This document shows, in pieces, positions 1 to 7,692 of a stretch of 41,226 nucleotides of DNA (the stretch's first letter is position 1; each line of letters starts with the position of its first letter). Under the pieces are notes generated by a model, which was not told the origin of the DNA, did no database searches, and was given only the letters and a program-made list of their open reading frames with translations. A program made the position numbers and the translations under genes. Origin of the DNA: a virus; IMG/VR virus record IMGVR_UViG_3300046820_000475, positions 1 through 41,226 of that record, one strand, 5' to 3'.

Positions 1-396
1 CGCCGTATCCGATACAACAGGTTGGCTCAGGGTCGTATCAGTCTCCGAAGGACCCGACGATGCAGGTGTGGGCACAATCCCATTATAATAGCGAAGAGCC
101 AAATCGGTAACGCTAGTAGAGATAAAAGTTCTATACTCTCCAGCATACCCACCTTCGCAGTACAGACGGGCAATATCTCCCTTACCATTAAAGAAGATGT
201 TACTGTTATCCCATCCGACTGTATTAGTACGCTGAGTTCCGTCGGACTTCGCACAGGTAATTGTCACTTGTCCAGTCTGCACAGCATTTGCTGTGCCTAT
301 GAATCCAAAGCCAACAAATAATCCTAAGACTATTGCTGCGTACTTACTTGCCTTTCTCCGATAGGAGAAGATAAATTTGGTCAACGCGTTGTTCAA
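1..396 (-). CDS. Secreted/surface Pro-rich protein, N-terminal part (gene continues at 41226..40199)
   Basis: This frame reads leftward through base 1 and, via the end repeat, continues into the minus-strand frame that ends at 40199. The joined protein is about 433 aa. No ATG exists in the frame. TTG at 394-396 or TTG at 382-384 are the likely starts, so the exact start is uncertain, and the first ~50 bases overlap the preceding gene. The N-terminus has basic residues (YRRKASK), then a hydrophobic run (AAIVLGLFVGFGFIG), then TANA before VQTG, a convincing Sec signal peptide with an A-x-A cleavage site. The mature N-terminal ~75 residues contain two cysteines (in TITCAKS and RLYCEGG) that could form a disulfide. 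A Thr/Ser/Pro region begins next. The family was not recognised. The last residues before base 1 differ slightly from the other copy, which could be strain variation or an assembly end error. Confidence 0.72.
   Translation of the reverse strand, partial: MNNALTKFIFSYRRKASKYAAIVLGLFVGFGFIGTANAVQTGQVTITCAKSDGTQRTNTVGWDNSNIFFNGKGDIARLYCEGGYAGEYRTFISTSVTDLALRYYNGIVPTPASSGPSETDTTLSQPVVSDTA
14..122. repeat. Terminal direct repeat, left copy
   Basis: These 109 bases are identical to 41118-41226 (constant offset 41104). The bases just outside (1-13) match only partly, for example a shared GTATCC, so the identity decays within coding sequence. This is what an overlapping end of a circular or circularly permuted contig looks like. 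A genuine short terminal repeat is the alternative. The repeat lies inside one open reading frame, which favours redundancy from assembly. Confidence 0.9.
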
Positions 397-565
397 CTCG
401 GTCCAATCGTTCGGTGTTGATATTAACTGCGTCCCTCATGCTGCTACCTGAATTTGGTTTCAGTTCGCTTAAGTAGTGCTGGACTAGCCAGCGAATTGCT
501 GCTGTAAATCCAGCAATTAAAGTCATTACGGCTACGGCAAAGCCAGCCCATTCTGCTGCTGTCAT
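344..565 (-). CDS. Small membrane protein with coiled-coil tail (holin-like)
   Basis: This 73-aa protein has one hydrophobic segment near the N-terminus (about residues 7-30, WAGFAVAVMTLIAGFTAAI). A polar C-terminal half follows with heptad-like spacing (NINTERLDRVEQRVDQIYLLL). Its ATG overlaps the TAA of the upstream tail gene, so the two are translationally coupled. The next gene downstream encodes the signal-peptide surface protein, followed across the join by lysis genes. Single-span membrane proteins with a coiled tail are frequent in actinophage lysis cassettes, so a holin or holin-regulator role is inferred from context. No catalytic motif is visible. Confidence 0.7.
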   Translation of the reverse strand: MTAAEWAGFAVAVMTLIAGFTAAIRWLVQHYLSELKPNSGSSMRDAVNINTERLDRVEQRVDQIYLLLSEKGK

Positions 566-2589
566 TATACTGTTCTCACCACAATCTCAATAATTCCACC
601 GTTACCAGTAAACTTACCTGATGGTGGTGTCGCTCTTGTAAATCTAACTCGTTCAATCTGCACTTGACGTAACTCTTTTGTATTTAAGTCTTGCCATAGG
701 ATAATATCTCCTGGCTCTTCAAGTGCTTCTAACTGTAAGATTCTATCTTGTGCTCTATCTTCGTAACCAACTTGTACTCCGTTGCGGTCTGTCTCTACGT
801 CAAAGCAGTAGACAGGGAACTGGATAAGCCTCTGTCGAGGCGTAGCAATAGTAGCCTTAGCCTGATAGCCCTTAAATATTGGACCAGCAGATGTCGTTGT
901 AGCATCACGATTGAATAAAAACTTGTAGGCTACATACTCGGCAGCCGTAGTCGGCTGGCTAGTTGCAACTTCAACTGAATCTACAACTGAGTCATATGTA
1001 ATATGGTCATAGACTGTGCCGTTCTTATCGACAGTTGCAAGTGTAAGCATACCCTTGCTAAAGTCACCGCGTCCAACAAGACGTTTAAAGTTCTTAGGTT
1101 CAAGTGTTCCAAAGCGAATATTGCCTGTAGTTAAATAACCAGATTCACGTAGAGTAGATTCTGATTCAGTATAGATAGCACCGTCGGTTTCATTGTAAGC
1201 CGTGCAGAATGCAAGGCGATTGGTTGTGCCAATGAATGCAACACCAGTTGTATAGTGTTCAGTAGTCTGAGTTACTTGCAAGTCATTGGCATATGCCATG
1301 CGTAGTGTGCTAATTTCATTTTCTAAATCAAGACGAATAAGACCAGCATCAAGTGAGCCGATTCCAGATGCAGCCCAGACAAATCGGTCACGACCAGCAA
1401 AGTCGTAGACTGGCTGGCTTGTCTCTACAATAAGTGGACCATAATCTAGTGAACCATCTTGGTCATTGACTAGCGCTACACGGATACCCTTGTTTGTACC
1501 AATGCACATGTATCCAAGGTAATAGTAAATCTTTTCTACAATCTCACCTGCTGGCAGTTCGGCAGCAACTACTGCTGCTGTAAGCATAGGCATAGCACCT
1601 GCAGTAGTAAGTGTGTACTTTTGAATAGTAGAGTAAATACCTGAGTGACCTGCTGTATAGATAGCGGGACCAGATGCTGCTACAGATGTATAGTGGTAGT
1701 TAGTATTAGGATTTGTGTATACAGGTGAAGGCAAAGAACCTGTAGCGTTAGTTGGTATTTCATATACTGCGTTATTAACGCATAGAATAATGCGGTCTTT
1801 AATAAACTCCATAGCAGCATATGTAATTGTAATGCTATTTGCAGTAAGCATAGGTGACGGAATAGTTGTAGTATTATCTGTAAGCAACTTCTTGTACATA
1901 TGCAGGCGTGGAGTACCACTAATAGAAGCATTAGTTACCCAGTATGCATATACACCATCATCACAGATAGCATAAACTGGCTCAGCAGAGCCAGAGTTGT
2001 AGTCAATAAAGTGAACAGGACTTGCGCCTGGAACAATCTTATCTACATCATAACCATCGTGCAATAGCACGGCATTAGTACCATTGTATTGAATAGAACG
2101 CACGTGCTGATTAGCGTGCTGATGGTCTGTGCCAGTTACAGCAGCAGTAGTAATATGGTTTTCAGTTACTTCTTTAAGTAGTTTAACTTCACCTTTAGTC
2201 CATACATCTACGCCTTGGCTATCGTTAAAGCGATAGTGACCTGACTCATCATTAGTAAGTGGGTCATAAAAATTAATACCTGAGCCACCATGGAATGACA
2301 TCTGGCTACGCAACCACCAACCAGTGAGCGACTGCTCACCAGGTTCTTGACCATTATCAAACTGGTCTTTCTTAAATGGTGCAGTCTCACGAATGTATTC
2401 ATTCTTATCAGTAACTGCTGATATAAATGGCATGCCACCAATTGCAAAGTCATATGAAATATTGGTATTCTGCCAGATAGCATCTGTAGATACAATACCA
2501 ATGTCTGCAATACCACGTGCAATAGGGAGACTATCGGGGGCTAATGCCCACTCATTGCCATCACCTTCGGTTATGTCGCGACCAGCCAC
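565..2589 (-). CDS. Putative tail nozzle / tail tube protein of beta-propeller type
   Basis: This 674-aa protein starts at GTG with an AAGGAG ribosome site just upstream. It is almost entirely predicted beta structure, with recurring short strands and aromatic-Gly turns (for example VYAICDDGVYAYWV and YDFAGRDRFVWAAS), as in proteins with beta-propeller blades. No signal peptide or membrane segment is seen. Large beta-propeller-like nozzle proteins (T7 gp12 and P22 gp10 class) close the tail of short-tailed phages. Here it lies at the distal end of the tail genes, next to the lysis cassette, and no tape-measure or sheath gene is present. The nozzle assignment is inference from length, fold character and position. 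A minor tail or receptor-binding protein is the alternative. Confidence 0.55.
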   Translation of the reverse strand: MAGRDITEGDGNEWALAPDSLPIARGIADIGIVSTDAIWQNTNISYDFAIGGMPFISAVTDKNEYIRETAPFKKDQFDNGQEPGEQSLTGWWLRSQMSFHGGSGINFYDPLTNDESGHYRFNDSQGVDVWTKGEVKLLKEVTENHITTAAVTGTDHQHANQHVRSIQYNGTNAVLLHDGYDVDKIVPGASPVHFIDYNSGSAEPVYAICDDGVYAYWVTNASISGTPRLHMYKKLLTDNTTTIPSPMLTANSITITYAAMEFIKDRIILCVNNAVYEIPTNATGSLPSPVYTNPNTNYHYTSVAASGPAIYTAGHSGIYSTIQKYTLTTAGAMPMLTAAVVAAELPAGEIVEKIYYYLGYMCIGTNKGIRVALVNDQDGSLDYGPLIVETSQPVYDFAGRDRFVWAASGIGSLDAGLIRLDLENEISTLRMAYANDLQVTQTTEHYTTGVAFIGTTNRLAFCTAYNETDGAIYTESESTLRESGYLTTGNIRFGTLEPKNFKRLVGRGDFSKGMLTLATVDKNGTVYDHITYDSVVDSVEVATSQPTTAAEYVAYKFLFNRDATTTSAGPIFKGYQAKATIATPRQRLIQFPVYCFDVETDRNGVQVGYEDRAQDRILQLEALEEPGDIILWQDLNTKELRQVQIERVRFTRATPPSGKFTGNGGIIEIVVRTV

Positions 2590-2608
2590 GTTACTCCTTT
2601 GGGAAATG

Positions 2609-2634
2609 AAAAACCCCGCCGTAGCGGGGCTTTT
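2609..2634 (-). terminator. Hairpin terminator between moron-like gene and tail gene
   Basis: CCCCGC (2614-2619) pairs with GCGGGG (2624-2629) around a 4-base loop. Read on the minus strand, the stem is followed by five T residues (2613-2609), the rho-independent form. It sits directly after the stop of the gene at 2638-3321 and before the GTG of the 674-aa gene. The plus-strand side also has a short T run (CTTTTC), so it may work both ways. Confidence 0.85.
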
Positions 2635-2637
2635 CTA

Positions 2638-3321
2638 TTACTTGTATTCTTTATTCTGCCTAAACATAGACTTATATCTATCAAAAAACTTACCCTGCAA
2701 TTTACGAGTATTTGTTTTTTGCTCTTCATACTCTTTTATTCCGCCAAATTTCATTGCCCACGATTCCCTTTTAAAAGGAATTACCTGTGCAATTGGAGTT
2801 CCCTTAGGTATTAGCCCTTCAAAATTTGGGTCATTAATAACCATTGGAAAATTAACTGGTGCAAAATACTCATCTGTATCCACAATCCCTGGAAGAATTG
2901 TAAACGGTGCTTCTCTATGAAAGGGTTGCACAAATAAAGTTGAATAACCCTTGGGAGTTTTAATTGCCCAAGGATTCATAAACTTTGGATAAGGATGAGG
3001 TTTTTTTGCTGGGTGATTGGGTGCTTGTTCTACTGGATGAAATTGAATGAGACTAAAATCAGACCACTCAAAATATTGTTCACCATTTTTTAAAGTAACA
3101 AACACGTCAGCAGGCAATGCGATAATGTAACCAGCAGTAATTGCATCAAATACTGGCATACATTTTTTTATTGTTGCATTGCTTCCACCTTGACCATTTG
3201 TTGCTTTCTTATTGCCAACATAAGACTCAACTTCTTTATACCAATCAGGAATAAATTGTGACGCTGGTTTAGGTTTTTCTATATCTTTATAATCTATAAT
3301 GCTTGTAAATGTAATATCCAT
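2638..3321 (-). CDS. Conserved phage protein of unknown function, moron-like (possibly DUF6065-like)
   Basis: This 227-aa protein starts at ATG with an AAGGGGG-type ribosome site. Features include a motif CMPVFDAITAGYIIALPADV in the first third, then WAIKTPKGYSTLFVQP and APVNFPMVI, and a Lys/Arg-rich C-terminus. The layout of a short inhibitor-like core with a 'fatal' PKGTPIAQVIPF strand resembles DUF6065-type proteins found in many viruses. I recall that pattern only loosely, so the family label is weak. The gene interrupts the tail cassette, looks more AT-rich than its neighbours and ends at its own terminator, as an acquired gene (moron) would. No catalytic residues can be named. Confidence 0.55.
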   Translation of the reverse strand: MDITFTSIIDYKDIEKPKPASQFIPDWYKEVESYVGNKKATNGQGGSNATIKKCMPVFDAITAGYIIALPADVFVTLKNGEQYFEWSDFSLIQFHPVEQAPNHPAKKPHPYPKFMNPWAIKTPKGYSTLFVQPFHREAPFTILPGIVDTDEYFAPVNFPMVINDPNFEGLIPKGTPIAQVIPFKRESWAMKFGGIKEYEEQKTNTRKLQGKFFDRYKSMFRQNKEYK

Positions 3322-3348
3322 CTTCAGCCCCCTTTGAACTTTTGTGGA

Positions 3349-4371
3349 TTATACTACTACAATATAAGCAATGCCAGGTGAGCCGTTGCCGCCGTTAAGG
3401 TTTGTAAATGTCTGGTTGGTATTGTTAAATGTGTAGTTATTTGTAGAACCACCACCACCGCCACCACCATAACCTGTAGCGCTTTCGGCGGGAACGCCGT
3501 CCCAGCCACCTTTACCACCTGCACCAATAAGACCAGAACCACCGTTGCCACCAACAGCACCAACTGCGTAGTTATAAGAACTAAATCCACCACTTCCAGT
3601 AAGACCATTATTACCTGGTCCGCCAAGATTTGTAATCCAAGTATAATTATATCCTGGACTTACGTTTCCTGCCGCACCTACGCGAGTAGGACTATTAGAA
3701 CTGTAAGTATAGTTTGATGTTGTAGCACGACCACCTGTGTTACTGTTTGCTGTAATGCCACCAGAAAGAGTTGTTGCTCCACCAGCGTTACCATTATTTG
3801 CGCCATTGTTAGTTCTCGTACCACCATTGCCACGGGCGCCGATAGTTACGGTAACGTCTGAGTTTGCTGCGCCAGTACCGCTTAACACATAACCAGAAGC
3901 ACCGCCAGCGCCGCCTTCAGACTGATTTGGATTTCCACCATTTCCGCCATCGCCGCCACCTACAAGGCAGTACCACATTTGACCACGAACACCAGTAAGT
4001 GTCTGTGTTGATGTAATTGTATAAAGAGTTCCGCTTACTGAACCAGATGGTAACAAAACTTTTGTTTGCGTAAATGTGACATCAATATTAGTGCCAGTAT
4101 TAATTGAAATAACTGCGTGTGTTGGTGCAGTCGTGAGATTAACAGTAACAGTGCCAGTTGAAGTGCTAGCACTTGTAATCGATGCTGAACCGTTCATAAA
4201 TGTAATAGTTGCAATTGTTGACGATACGCAAGTAATAGTATAAACACCAGTACCAAATGTTACTGCAAGTTTATATAGATTGCCAGCAGCAGGAATAGTT
4301 GTTTGCTGACCAAAAGTGGTTGCAGCAGAACCAGTAGATGTTAGTGGAATTGGAAATACGGATATAGCCAT
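3349..4371 (-). CDS. Glycine-rich tail adhesin
   Basis: This 340-aa protein has two parts. Residues 1-~125 are Thr/Ser/Val-rich beta sequence (virion-attachment or shaft). From about residue 130 it becomes extremely glycine- and asparagine-rich, with stretches such as GGGDGGNGGN and GYGGGGGGGS. It ends in a short hydrophobic strand (GIAYIVVV). Glycine-rich receptor-binding tips of this kind occur in T4-like gp38 adhesins, where they form stacked polyglycine helices, and variable loops between the Gly runs set host specificity. It closes the fibre cassette, consistent with being the receptor-contacting tip. Its ATG overlaps the end of the small upstream gene. The adhesin call is by composition and position, not by a family match. 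Confidence 0.65.
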   Translation of the reverse strand: MAISVFPIPLTSTGSAATTFGQQTTIPAAGNLYKLAVTFGTGVYTITCVSSTIATITFMNGSASITSASTSTGTVTVNLTTAPTHAVISINTGTNIDVTFTQTKVLLPSGSVSGTLYTITSTQTLTGVRGQMWYCLVGGGDGGNGGNPNQSEGGAGGASGYVLSGTGAANSDVTVTIGARGNGGTRTNNGANNGNAGGATTLSGGITANSNTGGRATTSNYTYSSNSPTRVGAAGNVSPGYNYTWITNLGGPGNNGLTGSGGFSSYNYAVGAVGGNGGSGLIGAGGKGGWDGVPAESATGYGGGGGGGSTNNYTFNNTNQTFTNLNGGNGSPGIAYIVVV

Positions 4372-4580
4372 TAGTTGTTTACCTCATCTATTGCTGGGGG
4401 TTCGTATACTGGTGATGGGTTAATAAATACTCCATCTACGTAAGTTCCGCCTGGTGTAGCGGCATCAAACTCTTTAATTTCAACGCAAGTAAAACCAGTA
4501 GTTTGCTCCGCTAATTCTTGTGAATCACAAATAATAGTATTGATTACATTAATACCATCAATAACTGCAAAGTTTAACAT
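4371..4580 (-). CDS. Small tail-fibre-associated protein
   Basis: This 69-aa protein begins MLNFAVIDGINVINTIICDS and contains GGTYVDGVFINPSP near the C-terminus. A 'VIDxxxVVNxIxxD ... G-xx-xDGxF-xP' pattern is common in short tail-fibre and fibre-assembly proteins of many phages. It is tightly packed, with both start and stop overlapping its neighbours in the fibre cassette. It is probably a fibre-tip or chaperone-like domain encoded separately. The exact role cannot be told from sequence. Confidence 0.6.
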   Translation of the reverse strand: MLNFAVIDGINVINTIICDSQELAEQTTGFTCVEIKEFDAATPGGTYVDGVFINPSPVYEPPAIDEVNN

Positions 4581-4882
4581 TACGCTATCTCCACTCCGCT
4601 AATGTGAAAGTCAATAGTTACTGCTGAGGCTAGAGCCTTAATAGTTTTAGTTGTAGTAAGAACTTGCTTGAGGTCGATATACACTGTTGAATTTGCTGCA
4701 ATAGCAGCATCCTTGTGAAGTTCAATATCGTCTAACAAAATGGTAAATGTACCTGCAGATGCTGCGTTGTTACACACAGCGATGTTCGTTACTACTGCAG
4801 TTGTTGAAGATGGTACTGTATATAAAGTTGTACTTGTTAATGACGCCGCTGTGCGAGCCAGCGCCTTAGTTGTTGTAGCCAT
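4580..4882 (-). CDS. Small beta-rich virion/fibre protein
   Basis: This 100-aa protein is rich in Thr, Ser, Ala and Val (LYTVPSSTTAVVTNIAVCN, GTFTILLDDIEL, ISGVEIA). It looks like a single beta-sandwich domain. There is no signal peptide or membrane segment. It is encoded between fibre genes with a 6-base gap upstream and a stop-start overlap downstream, so it is almost certainly a virion component. Similar small domains are often appended to phage fibres as attachment or trimer-stabilising modules. The function is inferred from context only. Confidence 0.55.
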   Translation of the reverse strand: MATTTKALARTAASLTSTTLYTVPSSTTAVVTNIAVCNNAASAGTFTILLDDIELHKDAAIAANSTVYIDLKQVLTTTKTIKALASAVTIDFHISGVEIA

Positions 4883-4888
4883 TAGTTA

Positions 4889-5578
4889 CTACCCTTTCTT
4901 ATATCCATAGATGTTGATTTCGCCTGTAATTGTTCCGCCTGATGGAAATATGCTTATTCCGTCATAACTTGTTTTTGCTTTGTGTACACCCTGAAAAGAC
5001 ATCGAATAATCAAAGTCAGGCATTGGATTCGACCACGTTGTATGCTGTGATAAATAAGGATTTTGTATAACAATATTTGCAGATAACTGGTCTGTAGACC
5101 TTAAATAACCCATAACTCCTGAAGAAGCGTTTGCCGCTGTATCAATCCCAGTCGAACCAGCATTACCATAAACTACATAATAATTAGCAAATGAATAAAC
5201 GGATGAGGTTGCATTGGTTCCGCCAGAGCGCATTTGGTTTCTTAAATAAGCACTTCCAGTTGATGAGGTAAACTCTCCCTGTATTACATAAAAGTCATAA
5301 GCAGAGGAGAAGCAGTTGTCAATGTTTACAGCAGATGAACCACTAAATGTAGTTTTGTTGACACGCACTAAATCTCCCGAAGAAACAGTTCCCCAACTTG
5401 CGTTAGAACCATCGGTTGTTAGGTACTTGCCACTGTTTCCAGTTTGAGTTGGATAAGTAGCCTTAGCATTTAACTGTGTTTGCACAGCAGATGACACTCC
5501 GTCTAAATAGCCAAGTTCTGTTGCTGACACAGTAGATGGTGCTACTGGAGCGCTTGCTAGGTCTCTTGCTTTAGTCAT
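4889..5578 (-). CDS. Tail fibre protein
   Basis: This 229-aa protein has ELGYLDGVSSAVQTQLNAK near residue 22. This is the widespread tail-fibre stem motif (LDGV..xxQTQLNAK), followed by a GKYLTTDGSNASWG linker that is also typical of fibres. The C-terminal ~150 residues are a unique, aromatic- and Ser/Asn-rich beta domain, probably a receptor-binding or fibre-specific head. Its start overlaps the stop of the 701-aa fibre gene, so the two are co-translated and probably assemble together. Confidence 0.75.
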   Translation of the reverse strand: MTKARDLASAPVAPSTVSATELGYLDGVSSAVQTQLNAKATYPTQTGNSGKYLTTDGSNASWGTVSSGDLVRVNKTTFSGSSAVNIDNCFSSAYDFYVIQGEFTSSTGSAYLRNQMRSGGTNATSSVYSFANYYVVYGNAGSTGIDTAANASSGVMGYLRSTDQLSANIVIQNPYLSQHTTWSNPMPDFDYSMSFQGVHKAKTSYDGISIFPSGGTITGEINIYGYKKG

Positions 5579-7683
5579 TAGTATGCTCCCATAATTGCCA
5601 TAATAGATTGTTCTTCAAGCGCAACCTTTGTTGCGTAAGGTGTTAGGTCTGGGTTAGGAACTGCTGCCCATTCAAGACCTGTAGATGTAGATGAGTTGGC
5701 CTTAAGATAATAACCATTAGTTCCTAGTGCTAACTTTCCAGGAGTATCTGCTGCTGTTGCAACTAAAATATCGCCTTTTGCATCAAATAATGCCTTATCA
5801 ATTGCTGTTGCAATATCAAATGCTGTGAATGTAATAATTTCTACAATGTCAGACGAAGCAAGTGCTGCAAGTGATGTAATAGATGTACCAGTAGATGCTG
5901 TGTAATCAGATGTGCGAGCAAGAAGTACACCGTTAAGGTAAACCTGTTCCTTGCCTGGAATATAGGAAAGCGTCAAGCCATTTGCGTCTGTTCCAGATAC
6001 TGATGTCTCGCCACCTGATGCTGTAAAGCGGAAACGATAGATTGCAGCAGTAGATGAAATTGAACCCCACTCTGTTCCAGTCCATGCATACATTGCATTG
6101 TCTACTGAGTTCCAGTAAAGAGCGCCTTCAATAAGAGCATTGCCATCATTGTCTACAGATGGAGCAGAAGACTTACTTCCAAGGTAACGGTCATCAAACG
6201 AGTCAAGTGCAGCCTCTGCTGCAACCTGAGCAGCCTGTGCTGCTGCAGTTGAACCCGCAACTGTATCTACATAAGCCTTTGTAGCAGCGTGCAGATTGCT
6301 TGTAGGCGCGCCAGATAGAGTGAGGGCACCAGTCATAGTTGAGCCAGCCTTGAGTACGAATGACTCGTAAACGGTTCCACCTGATTGGATTGCACTTGCA
6401 ATCTCACCAAGAGTATCTAATGTTCCAGGTGCTGAGTTAACTAGGTCTGCAACCTTAGTATCTACATACAACTTAGTCGCAGCATCAGCATTAGATGCTG
6501 GAGTACCAAGGTTTGTAATCTTATATGTAGCCATCGAAACATCAGCAGCAGGTGCTGTCATTTGATTTAACTTAGATGTACGTACCTGTGTGTCAAAGTC
6601 AGAGATAGTAGATGCAGCCTGTGTGCCTGTGTGGTTAGCGCGAGCGTATGGGTCAGAAACCATCTTCGCTGCAGTAATAGTTCCATTAGCAATATCTGAT
6701 GCAACAATAGTTCCATCTACTAAGTCAGCAGATGTAATGCTTCCACCAAGACTTAACTTAGTATAGGCAATACCAGCAGTACCAGATACGTCAGTATTTA
6801 CAATGGTTCCATCCGCAATTTTTGCAGAGGTAATTGCGCTGTCGGCAATATCTGCTGTAGCGATTGTGCCATCTAAAATCTTTGCGCTAGTAATAGCGCC
6901 ATCTGCAATGTCTCCTGCAATAATTGTGCCATCAGCAATTTTAGCCGAAGTAATTGCTGAGTCTGCTACTTTGCCTGTTGTTATTGCTAGGTCTGCAATG
7001 TCAGCAGTGGCAATTCCACCATCTGCCAACTTAGCGGATGTAATGGAACCATCGGCCACCTTTGCTGTGGTAATTGCTGCATCTGCAATATCGCCAGTTG
7101 CAATAGTTCCGTCAGCAATCTTTGCTGATGTAATAGCAGAGTCAGCAATCTTTGCTGTAGTTACATTTGCATCTGTAATCTTAGCAGTAGTAATAGCGCT
7201 ATCAGCCAACTTAGCAGTTGTAATATTAGCATTAGTAATCTTGGCTGTAGTTACAGAGTTGTCTTGCAACATTGCTGTTGTAATCATATCTGTATCTGTA
7301 GTCTCAAGAACATTTGCAATAGTTAAGCCATGAGCAGATGTTACATTGTTGATGTGGTCATTGGCCTCTTGATAGTCCTGACCAATAGCCATGTGACGAA
7401 CCTCAGCGCCTGCTGAGTGAGCCTGTGGAATAGAACCATCAATGCTGCGCTGAATTGCAATAGTATTACTTGAGACAGGGTTACCGTCTACCTTGTAAAT
7501 ATCTACAATTTCTTCAAGCGCTGTATCTGGGTCAATAACCACAGTAAAGCGCTGACCTGCAATAAGTGTTTTACCACCCATAAGGGCAGCAGCAGATACA
7601 ACTGTAATAGATGCGCTAGATGAAGTAATCGCAGAAGCAAGTGTTGTTTTCTGTGAACGGGATGAGTATTTTCTGACTGCCAT
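5578..7683 (-). CDS. Main tail fibre with tandem ITSAKIADGTI-type repeats
   Basis: This 701-aa protein has several regions. Residues 1-~115 (to QEANDHINNV) form a putative virion-attachment domain. About residues 125-330 contain a long array of near-identical 7-14-residue units (TTAKIADSAIT, SAKIADGTIAT, GDIADAAIT and variants), which predicts a repetitive beta-helical or triple-stranded shaft. Next are a NLGTPASNADAATKLYVDTKV motif, duplicated as HAATKAYVDTV, and a QVYLNGVLLARTSDYT domain. A C-terminal KGDILVATAADTPGKLALGTNGYYL motif completes the set. All of these are common in long phage fibres. It is the first gene of the fibre cassette, directly after the connector-like gene. Confidence 0.85.
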   Translation of the reverse strand: MAVRKYSSRSQKTTLASAITSSSASITVVSAAALMGGKTLIAGQRFTVVIDPDTALEEIVDIYKVDGNPVSSNTIAIQRSIDGSIPQAHSAGAEVRHMAIGQDYQEANDHINNVTSAHGLTIANVLETTDTDMITTAMLQDNSVTTAKITNANITTAKLADSAITTAKITDANVTTAKIADSAITSAKIADGTIATGDIADAAITTAKVADGSITSAKLADGGIATADIADLAITTGKVADSAITSAKIADGTIIAGDIADGAITSAKILDGTIATADIADSAITSAKIADGTIVNTDVSGTAGIAYTKLSLGGSITSADLVDGTIVASDIANGTITAAKMVSDPYARANHTGTQAASTISDFDTQVRTSKLNQMTAPAADVSMATYKITNLGTPASNADAATKLYVDTKVADLVNSAPGTLDTLGEIASAIQSGGTVYESFVLKAGSTMTGALTLSGAPTSNLHAATKAYVDTVAGSTAAAQAAQVAAEAALDSFDDRYLGSKSSAPSVDNDGNALIEGALYWNSVDNAMYAWTGTEWGSISSTAAIYRFRFTASGGETSVSGTDANGLTLSYIPGKEQVYLNGVLLARTSDYTASTGTSITSLAALASSDIVEIITFTAFDIATAIDKALFDAKGDILVATAADTPGKLALGTNGYYLKANSSTSTGLEWAAVPNPDLTPYATKVALEEQSIMAIMGAY

Positions 7684-7692
7684 TGACGGTTC

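Noticed and set aside
14-122. Attachment site or packaging terminal repeat
   Set aside because: The repeat lies within one coding frame, lacks an integrase partner, and is more simply an overlap of contig ends.
22-321. A plus-strand open frame of 99 codons at the left end, with a related one at 40807-41214
   Set aside because: It is the antisense shadow of the secreted Pro-rich gene, which has a signal peptide and a coherent composition on the minus strand.
6803-7333. 176-codon plus-strand frame rich in Ile, Val and Ala (looks hydrophobic and repetitive)
   Set aside because: It is the complement of the tail-fibre repeat array, and the repeats produce a long frame by chance.
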